Shown in pieces: positions 24,406 through 33,309 of a stretch of 64,000 nt of DNA. Positions within the stretch are counted from its first letter, which is position 1; each line of letters begins with the position of its first letter. The stretch spans positions 1-64,000 of the forward strand of contig CAJJZS010000009.1 of the NCBI GenBank assembly GCA_905197685.1. Direction: 5' to 3'. The position numbers were made by a program, and so were the translations under genes. This DNA is from an uncultured Oscillospiraceae bacterium. Its GTDB lineage: Bacteria > Bacillota > Clostridia > Oscillospirales > Ruminococcaceae. The notes under the pieces were generated by a model, which saw nothing but the letters and a program-made list of their open reading frames with translations, ran no database searches and was not told the DNA's origin.

Positions 24406-27156
24406 ATGGGATTGATGGATAAAATTTTCGGAACCTATTCCGAAAGAGAATTAAAGAGAATCTACCCGATTCGGGATAAGGTTTTGGCTTTGGACGAACA
24501 ATTTACCAAAATGAGCGACCAGGAACTGAAAGCGATGACCCCAAAGCTCAAGGAGCGCCTTGCTAACGGGGAAACGCTGGACGATATTCTGCCGGAAGCA
24601 TTTGCTACCTGCCGCGAAGCTGCATGGCGTGTTTTGGGCTTAAAGCACTTCCCGGTACAGATTATCGGCGGTATCGTGCTGCATCAGGGACGAATTGCAG
24701 AGATGAAAACCGGTGAAGGTAAAACCCTGGTTGCAACTCTGCCGGTGTACTTAAACGCGCTGACCGGAAAGGGCGTTCATGTTGTTACCGTCAACGATTA
24801 CCTTGCAAAGCGTGACTCGGAAGAGATGGGCAAGGTGTACCGCTGGCTGGGACTTACCGTGGGTCTGGTAATCCACGATATCGAGCCTTCCGACCGTCAG
24901 AAAGCATATCAGGCGGACATTACCTACGGAACCAACAACGAATTCGGTTTTGACTATCTGCGCGACAATATGCAGATTTACAAAGAAAACAGAGTACAGC
25001 GCGGACATTATTATGCAGTAGTGGACGAGGTTGACTCCATCTTAATCGACGAGGCGAGAACCCCGCTTATCATTTCCGGCAGAGGCGACAAGTCCACTGA
25101 CCTGTACAAGATTGCCGACCGCTTTGCAAGAACCCTGAAGATGTACAAGGTAAAAGAGCTGGACGATAAGGAAGAACATGACGACGTCATTGACGCCGAC
25201 TATATCGTAGACGAAAAGGCAAAAACCGCAACCCTGACCAAATCCGGCGTAAAGAAAGCCGAGGAATATTTCGGTCTGGAAAACCTGATGGATATGGAAA
25301 ACTCCACCATTCAGCACCACATCAATCAGGCAATTAAAGCCCACGGAACCATGCAGCGCGATATTAACTACGTGGTAAAGGACAACGAGGTTATGATCGT
25401 TGACGAGTTTACCGGACGTATTATGAACGGACGCCGTTACAGCGAAGGTCTGCACCAGGCAATTGAGGCAAAGGAAGGCGTTGAGGTAAAACGCGAATCC
25501 AAGACACTTGCTACCATCACCTACCAGAACCTGTTCCGTATGTATGAAAAGCTGTCCGGTATGACCGGTACCGCGATGACCGAGGAGCAGGAATTCCGTG
25601 AAATTTACGGTATGGACGTTATCGAAATCCCGACCAACAAGCCGGTTATCCGTAAAGATATGCCGGACGTTGTATACAAAACCGAAAACGGTAAATTTAA
25701 CGCGGTTGTGGAACAGGTAAAGGAATGTCATGAAAAGGGACAGCCTGTCCTGGTAGGTACCGTTTCGATTGAAACTTCCGAACGCTTGAGCGCATTGCTC
25801 AAACGCCACGGAATCAAGCATCAGGTACTGAACGCAAAATACCACGAAAAAGAGGCGGAGATTGTCGCACAGGCGGGTCAGTACGGAGCGGTTACCATCG
25901 CAACCAACATGGCAGGTCGAGGCACCGACATTATGCTGGGCGGTAATGCGGAGTATCTGGCGAAGAACCAGATGAGAAAAGAAGGATATTACGAGGAACT
26001 GATTGTAGAAGCGACCGGTTTCGGCGATACCGACAACGAAGAGATTATCGAAGCGCGCAAACGCTTTACCGAGCTTTCCAAAGAGTTTAAAGAAAAGCTG
26101 CGTCCGGAAGCGGAAAAGGTAAAGGAAGCGGGCGGCTTGTTCATCGTCGGTACCGAGCGTCATGAATCCAGACGTATCGACAACCAGCTGCGCGGACGTT
26201 CCGGCCGTCAGGGCGACCCGGGCTGTTCGAGATTCTATCTCTCTCTGGAAGACGATTTGATGAGATTGTTCGGCGGCGACCGCATCAATGCGATGATGGA
26301 TTCTCTGAAAATTGACGAGGATATGCCGATTGAAAATAAAATTTTGACCAATACCATTGAAAATGCCCAGAGCAAGATTGAGGGCAGAAACTTTGGTATT
26401 CGTAAAAACGTATTGCAGTTTGACGACGTTATGAACAAGCAGCGTGAGATTATCTACGCGCAGCGAAACAAGGTTCTGGACGGGGAAAACCTGAAAGATT
26501 CTGTTCTTTCCATGATGGACGAAACCGTTGATTCTGCAATCGCGATGTATATGCCGGAGGGCGTGGAGCCGGAACACTGGAACATGGAAGGCTTCCGCAA
26601 CTACTTTATCGGTATTATTGCAGGCGACCTGCTTGAGGTGGAAGAAAAAGACCTCAAGGATTTGGATAAAAAAGCTCTGGCAGAGCAGATGAAAGAAAAG
26701 GTACACGAGGTGTACGCAAAACGCGAGGAAGAGCTGGGCGAAAATATTACCCGCGAACTGGAGCGCGTTGTTCTGCTTAAAGAGGTTGATACCAAGTGGA
26801 TGGACCATATCGACGCGATGGATGAACTGAAGAAAGGCATCTATCTGCGTTCTTACGGTCAGAAAGACCCTGTTGTGGAATACCGTATCGAAGGCTTTGA
26901 TATGTTTGATGAAATGATTGCGGGAATCCGTGAGGAAACAGTGAAGATTCTGCTGTTGGCTCCGTTCCGCAAACCGGCTGCCGGTCAGGTACAGGAAGCG
27001 CCGAAGCGCGAACAGGTTGCAAAACCGACTGCGACCAGCTCCGACGGAACCGTGGCTCCGGCAACCATCAAGCGTCAGGGCAAAAAGGTGGGCAGAAATG
27101 ACCCATGTCCGTGCGGCAGCGGAAAGAAATATAAAAACTGCTGCGGCAGACAGTAA
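24406..27156 (+). CDS. secA: Preprotein translocase ATPase SecA
   Basis: The 916-residue motor drives secretory proteins through SecYEG. It has Walker A GEGKT in IAEMKTGEGKTLVATLP, DEVDSILIDEARTPLIISG, the preprotein cross-linking domain, the second motor half with GTVSIETSERL and TNMAGRGTDIMLGG, QLRGRSGRQGDPG, and the helical scaffold and wing domains. The C-terminal zinc-binding SEC-C motif VGRNDPCPCGSGKKYKNCC is complete. GAGGTG precedes ATG 24406. Length and all motifs are normal; no accessory SecA2 feature is present. Confidence 0.98.
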   Translation: MGLMDKIFGTYSERELKRIYPIRDKVLALDEQFTKMSDQELKAMTPKLKERLANGETLDDILPEAFATCREAAWRVLGLKHFPVQIIGGIVLHQGRIAEMKTGEGKTLVATLPVYLNALTGKGVHVVTVNDYLAKRDSEEMGKVYRWLGLTVGLVIHDIEPSDRQKAYQADITYGTNNEFGFDYLRDNMQIYKENRVQRGHYYAVVDEVDSILIDEARTPLIISGRGDKSTDLYKIADRFARTLKMYKVKELDDKEEHDDVIDADYIVDEKAKTATLTKSGVKKAEEYFGLENLMDMENSTIQHHINQAIKAHGTMQRDINYVVKDNEVMIVDEFTGRIMNGRRYSEGLHQAIEAKEGVEVKRESKTLATITYQNLFRMYEKLSGMTGTAMTEEQEFREIYGMDVIEIPTNKPVIRKDMPDVVYKTENGKFNAVVEQVKECHEKGQPVLVGTVSIETSERLSALLKRHGIKHQVLNAKYHEKEAEIVAQAGQYGAVTIATNMAGRGTDIMLGGNAEYLAKNQMRKEGYYEELIVEATGFGDTDNEEIIEARKRFTELSKEFKEKLRPEAEKVKEAGGLFIVGTERHESRRIDNQLRGRSGRQGDPGCSRFYLSLEDDLMRLFGGDRINAMMDSLKIDEDMPIENKILTNTIENAQSKIEGRNFGIRKNVLQFDDVMNKQREIIYAQRNKVLDGENLKDSVLSMMDETVDSAIAMYMPEGVEPEHWNMEGFRNYFIGIIAGDLLEVEEKDLKDLDKKALAEQMKEKVHEVYAKREEELGENITRELERVVLLKEVDTKWMDHIDAMDELKKGIYLRSYGQKDPVVEYRIEGFDMFDEMIAGIREETVKILLLAPFRKPAAGQVQEAPKREQVAKPTATSSDGTVAPATIKRQGKKVGRNDPCPCGSGKKYKNCCGRQ

Positions 27157-27177
27157 TCTGCGCATCAGATAAAAATG

Positions 27178-27230
27178 ACCGGAAGTGAAGAAGTCTATCC
27201 CATGTAGTCTTGTATTGCTTCCGGTCTTTT
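27178..27230 (+). terminator. Terminator after secA
   Basis: GACCGGAAG and CTTCCGGTC arms enclose a 30-nt loop and are followed by TTTTGTTTTTG. Confidence 0.7.
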
Positions 27231-27291
27231 GTTTTTGTATCATCGTTCCCCCTTTGGGGACTGATAAAAATAATCCAATATCGGAGGTGTG

Positions 27292-27318
27292 ATGCAGAAC
27301 AATGAATATCACAGATGA
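27292..27318 (+). other. 8-codon ORF overlapping the fbp start
   Basis: ATG 27292 lies 4 nt after GGAGG (27283-27287) and runs in another frame through the fbp ATG at 27302 to TGA 27316-27318. It may be an upstream ORF coupled to fbp, or chance. Confidence 0.3.
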
Positions 27319-29200
27319 CCGCATCAAGTTTTTAAAGCTGCTTTCGGAAAAATACCGAACCAGGCAGCAGGTGTGTACGGAAATCATCAATCTTCAGGCA
27401 ATTTTAAATCTGCCCAAAGGCACCGAACATTTTATGAGCGACCTGCACGGGGAATACGAAGCGTTTTATCATATTCTCAATAATTCGGCAGGGGTGATTC
27501 GGGAGAAGGTGGATCTGCTTTTTGAGGATATTCTTACTGCGAAGGAGCGTTCCGGTCTGTGTACGCTGATTTACTATCCGCAGGAAAAACTGGAAAAGGT
27601 GAAGGAGGAGGGGCGATGCACCGAGGACTGGTATCGCTTTACCTTGCAGAGGCTGATCGACCTTGCCAAAATGCTCTCCTCAAAATATACCCGCTCCAAG
27701 GTGAGAAAAGCGATGCCTTCCGAGTACAGCTATATTTTAGATGAACTGCTGCACGCTCAGGCAGACGAGGACAACAACCAGTTTGTGTATCACCAGAAGA
27801 TTATCGACACCCTGCTGCGTTTGGGGGAAGGGGACGATTTTATTATCGCGCTTTCCAGTTTGATTAAACGGCTGGCGGTGGACCATCTGCATATTGTGGG
27901 GGATATTTTTGACCGCGGTGAGCGTCCGGACGCAATTTTGAATATGCTGACAGAGCATCATTCGATTGATATTGAGTGGGGAAATCACGATATTCTGTGG
28001 ATGGGAGCCGCCTGCGGCAGCCAGGCCTGTATTGCGGCGGTGGTGAAAAACTGCCTGTCCTACAACAACATTTCGGTGCTGGAACAGGGGTACGGAATCA
28101 GTCTGCGTCCGTTGGTGCTGTTTGCAGAGAAAACCTATGATGAGCCCGACCCGACCAAAGCGGCGAAAAAAGCAATCTCAATCATTTTGTTTAAGCTGGA
28201 GGGGCAGATTATTCGCCGCAACCCGGATTACGGAATGGAAAGCCGGCTGCTGCTGGATAAGGTGGATTATGACAATGCGACAATAGAGATTGACTCAACA
28301 GTGTATCCGCTGAAAGAGAAGAAATTTCCGACGGTCAACCGGATTGACCCTTACGCGCTCAGCTCGGAGGAACGGCAGATTATGGATGAACTGGAGCGGC
28401 TGTTCTGCGAAAGCGAGCAGCTTAACCGCCATGTGACCTTTTTGTACCATCACGGCAGTATGTACCGATGCTTTAACTCAAATCTGCTGTTCCACGGCTG
28501 TGTGCCGTTGGACGAAGACGGAAACTTAAAGGCGCTTTGCTTTGACGGCAGGGTTTATCAGGGAAAAAGTTATATGGATTATGCGGACAGCATGGCAAGA
28601 AAAGCCTATTTTTCCAATCACCGCTCTCAGGAGTGCATAGACTTTATGTGGTATTTGTGGTGCGGCAGCAACTCCCCGCTTTCGGGCAGAGTTGTAAAGA
28701 CCTTTGAACGGACATTTATCGAGGACGAAAGCACTTGGAAGGAGCCGAAAAATCCGTATTATCGCTATCAGGATTCGGAGCCGGTGTGCCGGATGCTTTT
28801 GCGGGAGTTTGGGCTGTATTCGGAAGAATCCCACATTATCAACGGTCACACGCCGGTTCATGTGAAGCAGGGGGAAAATCCGCTGAAAGCAAACGGCAGG
28901 CTGATTGTGATTGACGGGGGATTCTGCAAAGCCTACCAAAAGACAACGGGAATCGCCGGATATACTTTGATTTTTAATTCACACGGAATGAGGTTAAAAT
29001 CCCATCAGCCGTTTCAGGGAATGGAGGCGGCGCTGTCGGAGAATCTGGACATTGATTCACGCTCCGAGCAGATTGTGACCTTAAAGCATCGGTGCATGGT
29101 AGCGGATACCGACACCGGAGTAAAGCTAAAGGAACAGATTGCCGATTTGGAGGATTTGCTGACCGCTTACCGGGAAGGCTTAATCCCCACAAACGAATAA
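27302..29200 (+). CDS. fbp: Fructose-1,6-bisphosphatase, class III
   Basis: The 632-residue gluconeogenic enzyme converts fructose 1,6-bisphosphate to fructose 6-phosphate. It is the large metallophosphatase type of Firmicutes: metal-site motifs FMSDLHGEYEAF (about 43-54), HIVGDIFDRGERPD, EWGNHDILWMG and the late NGHTPVHVKQGENP are present. The ATG at 27302 is 14 nt from GGAGG, longer than usual, and no other in-frame start fits because TGA at 27290-27292 closes the frame upstream. Single-gene unit ending at the terminator at 29214. Confidence 0.95.
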   Translation: MNITDDRIKFLKLLSEKYRTRQQVCTEIINLQAILNLPKGTEHFMSDLHGEYEAFYHILNNSAGVIREKVDLLFEDILTAKERSGLCTLIYYPQEKLEKVKEEGRCTEDWYRFTLQRLIDLAKMLSSKYTRSKVRKAMPSEYSYILDELLHAQADEDNNQFVYHQKIIDTLLRLGEGDDFIIALSSLIKRLAVDHLHIVGDIFDRGERPDAILNMLTEHHSIDIEWGNHDILWMGAACGSQACIAAVVKNCLSYNNISVLEQGYGISLRPLVLFAEKTYDEPDPTKAAKKAISIILFKLEGQIIRRNPDYGMESRLLLDKVDYDNATIEIDSTVYPLKEKKFPTVNRIDPYALSSEERQIMDELERLFCESEQLNRHVTFLYHHGSMYRCFNSNLLFHGCVPLDEDGNLKALCFDGRVYQGKSYMDYADSMARKAYFSNHRSQECIDFMWYLWCGSNSPLSGRVVKTFERTFIEDESTWKEPKNPYYRYQDSEPVCRMLLREFGLYSEESHIINGHTPVHVKQGENPLKANGRLIVIDGGFCKAYQKTTGIAGYTLIFNSHGMRLKSHQPFQGMEAALSENLDIDSRSEQIVTLKHRCMVADTDTGVKLKEQIADLEDLLTAYREGLIPTNE

Positions 29201-29213
29201 AACGCAAAAACAA

Positions 29214-29243
29214 AAAAGAACCGGAAATATTCCGGTTCTTTTT
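29214..29243. terminator. Bidirectional terminator between fbp and the polyamine operon
   Basis: AAAGAACCGGAA and TTCCGGTTCTTT with poly-A before and poly-T after. It ends fbp on the plus strand and the six-gene polyamine operon on the minus strand. Confidence 0.88.
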
Positions 29244-29247
29244 TTGT

Positions 29248-30381
29248 TTATAATCTGGACTGAAAATCTTCGTAGCCAAATTGTTTTACCAACCAGCCTT
29301 GACCGTCTTTATCCCGCCAAAGGATGGAGGGCAGAGGCATTCCATTAAAGGTGTTGGTTTTTACCATTGTATATAAAGCCATATCCTCAAAAACGAGTTT
29401 GTCGCCCTCTGTGAGCGGTTTGTCAAAGGAGTAATCGCCGATGACATCGCCCGCAAGGCAGGTAGGACCGCCCAGACGATAGGTGTACGCCTTTTCTCCG
29501 GCTTGGGCGCTGTGCATCAGCGGGGGGCGATAGGGCATTTCCAAAACATCCGGCATATGGCAGGCGGCGGAGGTATCCACAAGAGCGATATCCATGCCGT
29601 TGCGCAGTGTTTCCAGAACGCTTGTTACCATAAATCCGGCATGATAAACCACCGCTTCTCCCGGTTCCAGATAAACCTGTACGCCATAGGTATCCTGAAA
29701 ATGGGTGATGACACCGATTAAGCGTTCGATATCGTAGTCGGGGCGGGTGATGTGATGTCCTCCGCCGAAATTAACCCATTTTAAACCATGCAGATACTTT
29801 CCGAATTTTTCCTCAAAGGCTGCTGCGGTTGTCTGCAAATCGTCCGAGTTTTGTTCGCACAGAGTGTGGAAGTGCAGACCGTCCAGCAGGGGGAGCAGGG
29901 ATTCGTCAAAGTTTGCAAGGGTGGTTCCCAGTCGGGAGCCGGGCGAACAGGGGTCATACATGGCATGACCGTCCTGGGTGGAGTGTTCGGGGTTAACACG
30001 CAGTCCAACCGATTTTCCGGCAGCTTTTGCGCGCTGCGCATATTTTCTGAGCTGATTGGGCGAGTTAAACACAAAGTCGTCGGCAACCTTGAGCAGCTCT
30101 TCAAACTCGTTTTCACGATAGGCAGGAGAGAAAACATGGGTTTCTCCCCCAAAGTAATCGTGACCGAGCTTTGCTTCATACAGTCCGCTGGCAGTGGTTC
30201 CCGCAAGATATTCCCGAATGACAGGATAAACCGAGTACATCGAAAAAGCCTTTTGCGCCAGCAGAATCTTGCAGCCGGTGCGGTCGCAAACCGATTTTAA
30301 AACAGAAAGGTTGCGGCGCAGGCGGGTTTCGTCCACCAGAAAATAGGGTGTTTCAAATGATTCTAAGCAGATTTTTTCCAT
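29248..30381 (-). CDS. nspC: Carboxynorspermidine/carboxyspermidine decarboxylase
   Basis: This 377-residue PLP enzyme of the alanine-racemase/ODC fold removes CO2 from carboxyspermidine to give spermidine (or carboxynorspermidine to norspermidine). The PLP lysine is in LLAQKAFSMYS (about residue 43); FHTLCEQNSDD, VNFGGGHHI and the active-site cysteine in GPTCLAGDV are typical of NspC. Its ATG overlaps the TAA of the dehydrogenase gene (TAATG), so translation is coupled. It is the last gene of the polyamine operon. Confidence 0.93.
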   Translation of the reverse strand: MEKICLESFETPYFLVDETRLRRNLSVLKSVCDRTGCKILLAQKAFSMYSVYPVIREYLAGTTASGLYEAKLGHDYFGGETHVFSPAYRENEFEELLKVADDFVFNSPNQLRKYAQRAKAAGKSVGLRVNPEHSTQDGHAMYDPCSPGSRLGTTLANFDESLLPLLDGLHFHTLCEQNSDDLQTTAAAFEEKFGKYLHGLKWVNFGGGHHITRPDYDIERLIGVITHFQDTYGVQVYLEPGEAVVYHAGFMVTSVLETLRNGMDIALVDTSAACHMPDVLEMPYRPPLMHSAQAGEKAYTYRLGGPTCLAGDVIGDYSFDKPLTEGDKLVFEDMALYTMVKTNTFNGMPLPSILWRDKDGQGWLVKQFGYEDFQSRL

Positions 30382-31583
30382 TAGTCTACCAGTACCGGGT
30401 CACGGTTTTCTTTCCACGGCAGTCCCCATTTATTCAGAGCATCCATGAACGGGTCCGGATCAAACTCTTCCATATTGTGAACGCCCGGTTTGTTCCATTT
30501 GCCGTTCATAACCAGCATAGCGCCGATCATGGCAGGAACGCCTGTAGTGTAGGAAACAGCCTGAGAGCCGACCTCTTTGTAACATTCTTCATGGTCGCAG
30601 ATGTTGTAGAGGTAGTAGGTCTTTTCTTTTCCGTCTTTTTTGCCGCGGAAGATACAGCCGATGTTGGTTTTGCCCTTTGTTCTCGGACCTAAGGAAGCCG
30701 GGTCCGGCAGAACCGCTTTGAGGAACTGGAGCGGAATGATTTCCTTACCTTCATACATGATTGGTTCGATGGAGGTCATGCCGACATTTTCCAGACATTT
30801 TAAGTGGGTGAGGTAGCTCTGACCAAAGGTCATGAAGAAGCGGATGCGCTTGATGCCCGGGATATTTAAAGCAAGGCTTTCAATCTCTTCATGGTGCAGC
30901 AGGTACATATCTTTCTGACCCACGCCATCGAAGTTATATTCGCGTTTGATTTCCATCGGTTCGGTTTCTACCCAATGACCGTCTTCCCAGTAGGAGCCGT
31001 TTGCGGAAACTTCACGGATATTGATTTCAGGGTTAAAGTTGGTAGCGAACGGATAGCCGTGGTCGCCGCCGTTGCAGTCGAGGATATCAATGTAGTTGAT
31101 TTCATCAAATTCGTGTTTGAGCGCGTAAGCGGAGAATACGCTGGTAACGCCGGGGTCAAAGCCGCTGCCAAGCAGAGCGGTGATGCCTGCTTTTTCAAAG
31201 CGTTCGCGGTAAGCCCACTGCCAGCTGTATTCAAATTTTGCGGTATCTTCCGGCTCATAGTTTGCGGTATCGACATAGTGTGTTTTGGTAGCAAGGCAAG
31301 CGTCCATGATGGTTAAATCCTGATAAGGCAGAGCAAGGTTTAACACAACGTCCGGTTTTACCTCGTTGATTAAAGCAATCAGCTCGTCAACATTGTCCGC
31401 ATCTACCTGAGCGGTGGTGATTTTGGTTTTGGTGGTGCCTTCCAGCTTTTCTTTTAAGGCATCGCATTTGGATTTGGTGCGGCTGGCAATGCAAACTTCC
31501 TCAAAAACTTCGCTGTTCTGACAGCATTTGTGAATTGCAACGGAGGCTACGCCGCCGCAGCCGATAATCAATACTTTTCCCAT
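30381..31583 (-). CDS. Carboxynorspermidine/carboxyspermidine dehydrogenase (saccharopine dehydrogenase family)
   Basis: The 400-residue enzyme joins aspartate semialdehyde to putrescine (or diaminopropane) by NAD(P)H-dependent reduction, giving carboxyspermidine. It begins with the Rossmann motif VLIIGCGGVASVA, then VCIASRTKSKC and VVLNLALPYQDLTIMDAC; GSGFDPGVTSVFSAYA and the family pattern LGPRTKGKTNIGCIFRG are clear. Next to nspC the assignment is firm. A ribosome site AGGAGGTCCTTGTT precedes ATG 31583, and it follows speB by 24 nt. Confidence 0.93.
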   Translation of the reverse strand: MGKVLIIGCGGVASVAIHKCCQNSEVFEEVCIASRTKSKCDALKEKLEGTTKTKITTAQVDADNVDELIALINEVKPDVVLNLALPYQDLTIMDACLATKTHYVDTANYEPEDTAKFEYSWQWAYRERFEKAGITALLGSGFDPGVTSVFSAYALKHEFDEINYIDILDCNGGDHGYPFATNFNPEINIREVSANGSYWEDGHWVETEPMEIKREYNFDGVGQKDMYLLHHEEIESLALNIPGIKRIRFFMTFGQSYLTHLKCLENVGMTSIEPIMYEGKEIIPLQFLKAVLPDPASLGPRTKGKTNIGCIFRGKKDGKEKTYYLYNICDHEECYKEVGSQAVSYTTGVPAMIGAMLVMNGKWNKPGVHNMEEFDPDPFMDALNKWGLPWKENRDPVLVD

Positions 31584-31607
31584 AACAAGGACCTCCTGAC
31601 AAGAAAT

Positions 31608-32462
31608 TTATTTTTGAAATGCAAGAAGCATTTCTCTTACGATTTTACAAGCGACGATAGTAGAAACGCCGCTTTGGTCATAGTGTGGGCTGAGTTCGTT
31701 GACATCGCAGCCCACAATGCGCAGCTCGGAGCAAACGGCAGTTGCTGCGCGGCGCAGCTCGTCGAAGCTGACGCCTCCCGGTTCGGGAGTTCCGGTTCCG
31801 GGGAAAACAGACGGGTCCAACACATCCAAATCAAGGGTGAAATAAACCGGTTTTCCTTTTAACTGTTCGATGACCTGCGGCAGGGTGGCAAAGTCAAAGC
31901 GGTTTGTTTTGACGTGACCTCTGCCCCATTCAAACTCTTCCCGGTCGCCGGAGCGGATTCCGAACTGGAAGATGCGGTTATCACCGACAATATCCCAGCA
32001 GCGGTGAAGAACACAGGCGTGGGAGAGCTGCGCGCCAAGATAATCGTTGCGCAGATCGGCATGAGCGTCAAAGTGAATGATATGCACATCGGGGAATTTT
32101 TCGGCAACCGCGCGAAATGCGCCCAGAGTGACAAGGTGTTCTCCGCCCAGCATAAAGGGGCGTTTGTGAGAGGACAGGATTTGACGGGTTTGCTCGGTGA
32201 TTGCATCTAAAGCGGCATTGGTATCGCCAAAGCACAGTTCTAAATCGCCGACATCGACAACATCGCCGTCAAACAGGTCGCGGTCCTGATACGGACTGTA
32301 ACTTTCAATACCGTAGGATTCTCTGCGGATTGCCCCGCTGCCGAAGCGGGTTCCCGGGCGGTAAGAGGTGGTAGAATCGAAAGGTGCGCCGAACAGTACG
32401 GTGGAAGCGAAGTGCCAGCCGGTATCGCACCCCATGAAAACTTCAACATTTTTATTCAACAT
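31608..32462 (-). CDS. speB: Agmatinase (ureohydrolase family)
   Basis: The 284-residue Mn-dependent enzyme hydrolyses agmatine to putrescine and urea. Metal ligands are in GGEHLVTLGAF, HFDAHADLRNDY and FTLDLDVLDPSVFPGTGTPE; all are intact. It overlaps the end of speE by 11 nt. Because SpeE precedes it, an alternative substrate is N1-aminopropylagmatine (SpeE acting on agmatine first), as in Thermus; sequence alone does not separate these. Confidence 0.9.
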   Translation of the reverse strand: MLNKNVEVFMGCDTGWHFASTVLFGAPFDSTTSYRPGTRFGSGAIRRESYGIESYSPYQDRDLFDGDVVDVGDLELCFGDTNAALDAITEQTRQILSSHKRPFMLGGEHLVTLGAFRAVAEKFPDVHIIHFDAHADLRNDYLGAQLSHACVLHRCWDIVGDNRIFQFGIRSGDREEFEWGRGHVKTNRFDFATLPQVIEQLKGKPVYFTLDLDVLDPSVFPGTGTPEPGGVSFDELRRAATAVCSELRIVGCDVNELSPHYDQSGVSTIVACKIVREMLLAFQK

Positions 32463-33303
32463 TTTTCAAAAGCTCCTCAACATAGGCGGGCAGATAAAAC
32501 GCTCCCTTGTGTAATGTGGTTGTGTAGTACTGACAGGAAAGACCGCGCAGATTCCATTTGGCTTCCTGCAAGTCTTTCAGCGGGTGATATTTTTTGGAGG
32601 CAAAGCCGAACAGCCAATGTCCCGACGGATAGGTAGGAATGTGCGCTTGATAAACGCGGCTGATGGGGAAGGATTCTACAATGCGTTTATGCGCCCGCTG
32701 ACAAGCGGTTGCGTCCTCATCATAGAACGGACTTTCATGCTGATTGACCATAATGCCGTCCTCTTTGAGCGCCTTGTAGCAGTTTCCGTAAAACTCGCGG
32801 GTGAATAATCCTTCGCCCGGACCGAACGGGTCGGTGGAATCGACGATGATTAAATCGTAATAATCTTCGCAGGTGCGGACAAATTTCAGTCCGTCCTCAT
32901 AGTGAATAGAAACTCTTGGGTCATCAAAGCGACAGGCGGTTTGCGGCAGATATTTTTTGCAGACCTCCACAACCAGCTCGTCAATCTCGACCAAGTCGAT
33001 ATGCTCGATTTCGGGATAACGGGTCAGCTCTCGAATGACGCCGCCGTCGCCGGCTCCGATTACCAGCACATTTTTTACACAGGGATGCACTGCCATCGGC
33101 ACATGGGTAATCATTTCATGGTAGATAAACTCGTCCTTTTCGGTCAACATCATATAACCGTCCAAAGTAAGAAAGCGTCCGAATTCGGGAGAATCAAAGA
33201 CATCGATTCGCTGAAATTCGCTTTTTCCGCTGTACAGCTGACGATCTACCCGAATCGAGAGCTTTACATTTGGGGTTTGTAATTCGGAAAACCAATATTC
33301 CAT
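32452..33303 (-). CDS. speE: Spermidine synthase (aminopropyltransferase)
   Basis: The 283-residue enzyme transfers the aminopropyl group of decarboxylated S-adenosylmethionine to putrescine. It shows the N-terminal beta domain (FQRIDVFDSPEFGRFLTLDG), YHEMITHVPM, the nucleotide motif VLVIGAGDGGVIREL and the acceptor loop DSTDPFGPGEGLFT. It lies 6 nt after speA and overlaps speB. By-product methylthioadenosine would be handled by the nearby mtnN product. Confidence 0.94.
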   Translation of the reverse strand: MEYWFSELQTPNVKLSIRVDRQLYSGKSEFQRIDVFDSPEFGRFLTLDGYMMLTEKDEFIYHEMITHVPMAVHPCVKNVLVIGAGDGGVIRELTRYPEIEHIDLVEIDELVVEVCKKYLPQTACRFDDPRVSIHYEDGLKFVRTCEDYYDLIIVDSTDPFGPGEGLFTREFYGNCYKALKEDGIMVNQHESPFYDEDATACQRAHKRIVESFPISRVYQAHIPTYPSGHWLFGFASKKYHPLKDLQEAKWNLRGLSCQYYTTTLHKGAFYLPAYVEELLKNVE

Positions 33304-33309
33304 CTTGTC

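Noticed and set aside
25042..27390. Long open frame antisense to secA and the fbp start (782 codons)
   Set aside because: It lies wholly opposite conserved coding sequence, has no ribosome site and its translation shows no domain pattern; it is a shadow of codon bias.
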